From Methanobacteriota archaeon (GTDB lineage: Archaea > Thermoplasmatota > Poseidoniia > Poseidoniales > Poseidoniaceae): DNA of 5,897 nt. The notes below the pieces were generated by a model, which was given only the letters and a program-made list of their open reading frames with translations, was not told the origin of the DNA and searched no databases. The position numbers and the translations under genes are program-made. Each line of letters starts with the position of its first letter. Positions within the stretch are counted from its first letter, which is position 1. The DNA is taken from assembly GCA_011525095.1 (NCBI GenBank), contig WTIV01000207.1, positions 1 through 5,897 of the forward strand, in the 5' to 3' direction. Shown piece by piece: positions 5,896-5,897 of this stretch.

Positions 5896-5897
5896 AG

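Larger units (their letters stand above)
5763..5897. other. Upstream regulatory region of the thiamine operon
   Basis: These 135 bases before thiR hold no supported gene. They are AT-rich and contain a TATA-like element, two related short palindromes and three loose copies of TTTGRAAAT. No TPP riboswitch landmarks (such as CUGAGA with the paired downstream helix) are seen on either strand. The right window edge cuts the region, so a divergent neighbour may use it too. Confidence 0.6.

Noticed and set aside
5763..5897. Possible TPP riboswitch before the thiamine operon
   Set aside because: TPP riboswitches occur in some archaea, but the region before the ATG lacks the conserved CUGAGA and paired helix landmarks and would be almost untranscribed if the TATA-like box is right.

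Overview
The window is an AT-rich stretch in which every supported gene lies on the minus strand, so transcription runs from right to left. It most likely comes from an archaeon, plausibly a marine Thermoplasmatota-type euryarchaeote. The reasons are the fusion of a helix-turn-helix domain to a ThiN (archaeal thiamine-phosphate synthase) domain, a near-perfect Shine-Dalgarno sequence for internal operon genes next to an apparently leaderless first gene with a TATA-like element, and strongly acidic exported protein. The lineage is an inference from these traits, not from a marker gene.

Region 1 (about 1530-5897) is a thiamine uptake operon. It starts with a promoter region (5763-5897) that holds a TATA-like box and two copies of a short palindromic core, GCAGAYTGC, 63 bp apart. 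The gene order is then thiR (HTH-ThiN regulator), thiB (substrate-binding lipoprotein), thiP (fused two-domain permease) and thiQ (ATPase). Junctions are tight: 9 nt, 1 nt, and a TGATG stop/start overlap. ThiB would capture thiamine or its phosphates outside the cell, ThiP would carry it across the membrane, ThiQ would power transport, and ThiR would sense intracellular thiamine phosphate-type ligands and control the operon and itself. No thiamine biosynthetic gene and no TPP riboswitch is visible.

Region 2 (1-1492) follows after a 37-nt gap carrying a 22-bp dyad symmetry. It holds a two-gene unit: an unrecognised 181-residue, mostly helical protein with a basic tail, and, 4 nt later, a gene running off the left edge (314 residues visible). 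The second product looks like an SPFH/band-7-type domain followed by a charged coiled coil. Whether this pair belongs functionally to the thiamine operon or is only downstream of it cannot be decided from sequence.

No RNA genes, mobile elements, CRISPR arrays or convincing terminators were seen. The best candidates for new biology are the paired operator-like sites upstream of thiR, the Lys-for-Arg change in its ThiN domain, and the unknown helical protein plus SPFH-like pair.
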